Source: Candidatus Iainarchaeum sp. (lineage in GTDB: Archaea; Iainarchaeota; Iainarchaeia; Iainarchaeales; JAAZKV01). Taken from it: 13,993 nt of DNA. The stretch covers positions 1-13,993 of the forward strand of contig JABIDZ010000074.1 of assembly GCA_018651445.1 (NCBI GenBank), given 5' to 3'. Made by a program: the position numbers and the translations under genes. Below, piece by piece: positions 13,334-13,993 of the stretch. The notes under the pieces are model-generated. The model saw only the letters and a program-made list of their open reading frames with translations, did no database searches and had not been told where the DNA came from. Position 1 is the stretch's first letter. Every line of letters starts with the position of its first letter.

Positions 13334-13690
13334 CTATTTGGTTAACTCCGCAAGTTTTGCGCCTAGATCTTTTATGTCTGCTTCAACAGGGCTTTCAACA
13401 ATTGCAATTGCGCTTGTTGCCATTCTCAGACCAGCTTTTTCTCCAAGATCTTTTCGTGTAGCAATATAACTACATGGAACACTTTTTTCTCCACAAAGTA
13501 GGGGGATGTGCATTACTAGTTCTGCAGGGGAAACGTCTTCCGCTACAACAACCATTTTTGCTGTTCCGCGTTCTATAGCTTTTGTTACTTCGTTTAGACC
13601 AGCTTTTATTTTTCCTTTAGCTGATTTTTCTACTATTTCTACAGTCCTATTTTTTAATTCGGCTGTAAGTTCTATTTTTACATATGACAT
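13334..13690 (-). CDS. rpl7ae: Ribosomal protein L7Ae (kink-turn binding)
   Basis: Binds kink-turns in 23S rRNA and also serves in archaeal C/D and H/ACA RNPs and often RNase P. The 118-residue product has the signature G-L-N-E-V-T-K-A-I-E-R-G, then V-V-V-A-E-D-V-S-P-A-E, H-I-P-L-L-C-G-E-K and V-P-C-S-Y-I. The start at 13690 (M-S-Y-V-K-I-E) is set by GGAGGT (13699-13704), eight bases upstream; an in-frame ATG at 13711 would place that motif inside the coding region and is rejected. It heads the ribosomal cluster, behind the promoter candidate at 13741-13752. Confidence 0.95.
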   Translation of the reverse strand: MSYVKIELTAELKNRTVEIVEKSAKGKIKAGLNEVTKAIERGTAKMVVVAEDVSPAELVMHIPLLCGEKSVPCSYIATRKDLGEKAGLRMATSAIAIVESPVEADIKDLGAKLAELTK

Positions 13691-13740
13691 TCTAACTAAC
13701 CTCCGTGTCATTTGTCCTTTTGGGACATCTACGTCATTGG

Positions 13741-13752
13741 CATATATAATAA
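13741..13752 (-). promoter_or_regulatory. Candidate promoter of the rpl7ae-led cluster
   Basis: The minus strand reads CTTATTATATATG, a good box A, 51-62 bases before the rpl7ae ATG. A transcript starting about 25 bases on would have a leader of roughly 30 bases carrying the GGAGGT. A second AT-rich candidate, TCTTTAAAAA, lies at 13786-13795. The 137-base gap holds no gene. Confidence 0.45.
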
Positions 13753-13827
13753 GCCTCTAACTGATTATTTTCTCGTTGAAAAGCTTTTTAAAGATGCTTG
13801 TTATGTATAAGAATACGATTAATCTGG

Positions 13828-13993
13828 TTAAGGATGAGTAAAAATACACTTAACTTTCCCCTCTTCAACTTTCTCAATATTCACATATCCGATGCCTTCT
13901 AAGCGTACAACGCCTGTAGCCATGCTCATTTCTTGACTAGTAAAACCAACTAGCGTGCTTCCATCACTCATAAGTACTTCAACATCAATTCCA
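13828..13993 (-). CDS. Unrecognised protein, C-terminal 54 residues only
   Basis: An open frame enters from the window edge and stops at TAA (13828-13830). The visible 54 residues read as alternating strands: V-E-V-L-M-S-D-G-S-T-L-V-G-F, then M-A-T-G-V-V-R-L-E-G and V-N-I-E-K-V, ending C-I-F-T-H-P. Codon use and lack of stops fit a real gene. The h-x-D-G-x-x-h-x-G pattern recalls small beta-barrel RNA-binding folds such as Sm/Lsm, but too little is visible and no second Sm motif is seen. It lies 137 bases upstream of rpl7ae on the same strand. Confidence 0.6.
   Translation of the reverse strand, partial: GIDVEVLMSDGSTLVGFTSQEMSMATGVVRLEGIGYVNIEKVEEGKVKCIFTHP

Noticed and set aside
13794..13841. 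Plus-strand 15-codon frame behind a box A-like CTTTTTAAAG
   Set aside because: Very short, overlaps the end of the minus-strand partial gene, and has no recognisable content.
1..13993. CRISPR array, insertion sequence, tRNA or rRNA gene, phage or toxin-antitoxin module
   Set aside because: No spaced direct repeats, transposase motifs, cloverleaf or rRNA signatures were seen; the PIN gene sits in a conserved translation neighbourhood with no antitoxin partner.

Overview
The window is a gene-dense, AT-rich stretch of an archaeal chromosome. The archaeal assignment rests on the gene content: aIF2 gamma, aIF5B, ribosomal proteins S6e, S24e, S27ae, S28e, L7Ae and L24e, and RNA polymerase subunits Rpo7 and Spt4. 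The compact layout, very short spacers and several small unrecognised basic proteins suggest a reduced-genome lineage such as a DPANN archaeon of the Woesearchaeota/Pacearchaeota type. That finer placement is inference.

Layout. Positions 1-1170 (+) carry the C-terminal four fifths or so of an Fe-S type amidophosphoribosyltransferase (PurF), cut by the window edge. Its stop codon abuts the stop of a convergent basic protein of unknown function (1171-2130, -). A divergent promoter region (2131-2205) then serves that gene and a + strand pair: a four-helix membrane protein with a lysine-rich tail (2206-2865) and an APC-family amino acid permease (2862-4280) whose start overlaps the preceding stop. 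From 4282 to the end every gene is on the minus strand. Three are unrecognised basic proteins (4282-4632, 4667-5536, 5577-6014), the middle one with a hydrophobic anchor. Next comes a CPBP-type intramembrane protease (6055-6606).

The right-hand half is one long information-processing block. In transcription order it runs: a partial unknown gene at the edge (13828-13993), rpl7ae, rps28e, rpl24e, ndk, aIF5B, rps6e, aIF2 gamma, a PIN-domain protein, rpo7 (rpoE1), spt4 (rpoE2), rps24e and rps27ae. This joins two neighbourhoods familiar from many archaea (L7Ae-S28e-L24e-NDK-aIF5B-S6e, and aIF2 gamma-PIN-RpoE1-RpoE2-S24e-S27ae). The products build ribosomes, deliver and place initiator tRNA, join subunits, supply NTPs and form the polymerase stalk and elongation factor, so the block couples transcription and translation.

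Two styles of gene start are visible. Nearly all genes of the translation block have a clear Shine-Dalgarno motif (GGTGA or GGAGGT) 4-10 bases before the start. The accessory genes have none and instead show an AT-rich box A about 20-30 bases before the start codon, as expected for leaderless mRNAs. The most puzzling point is the PIN gene. Its essential N-terminal Asp motif is encoded upstream of its first ATG, in a stretch without any ATG, GTG or TTG in frame, directly behind and in frame with the UGA stop of aIF2 gamma. No rRNA, tRNA, CRISPR array, insertion sequence or phage gene was recognised.
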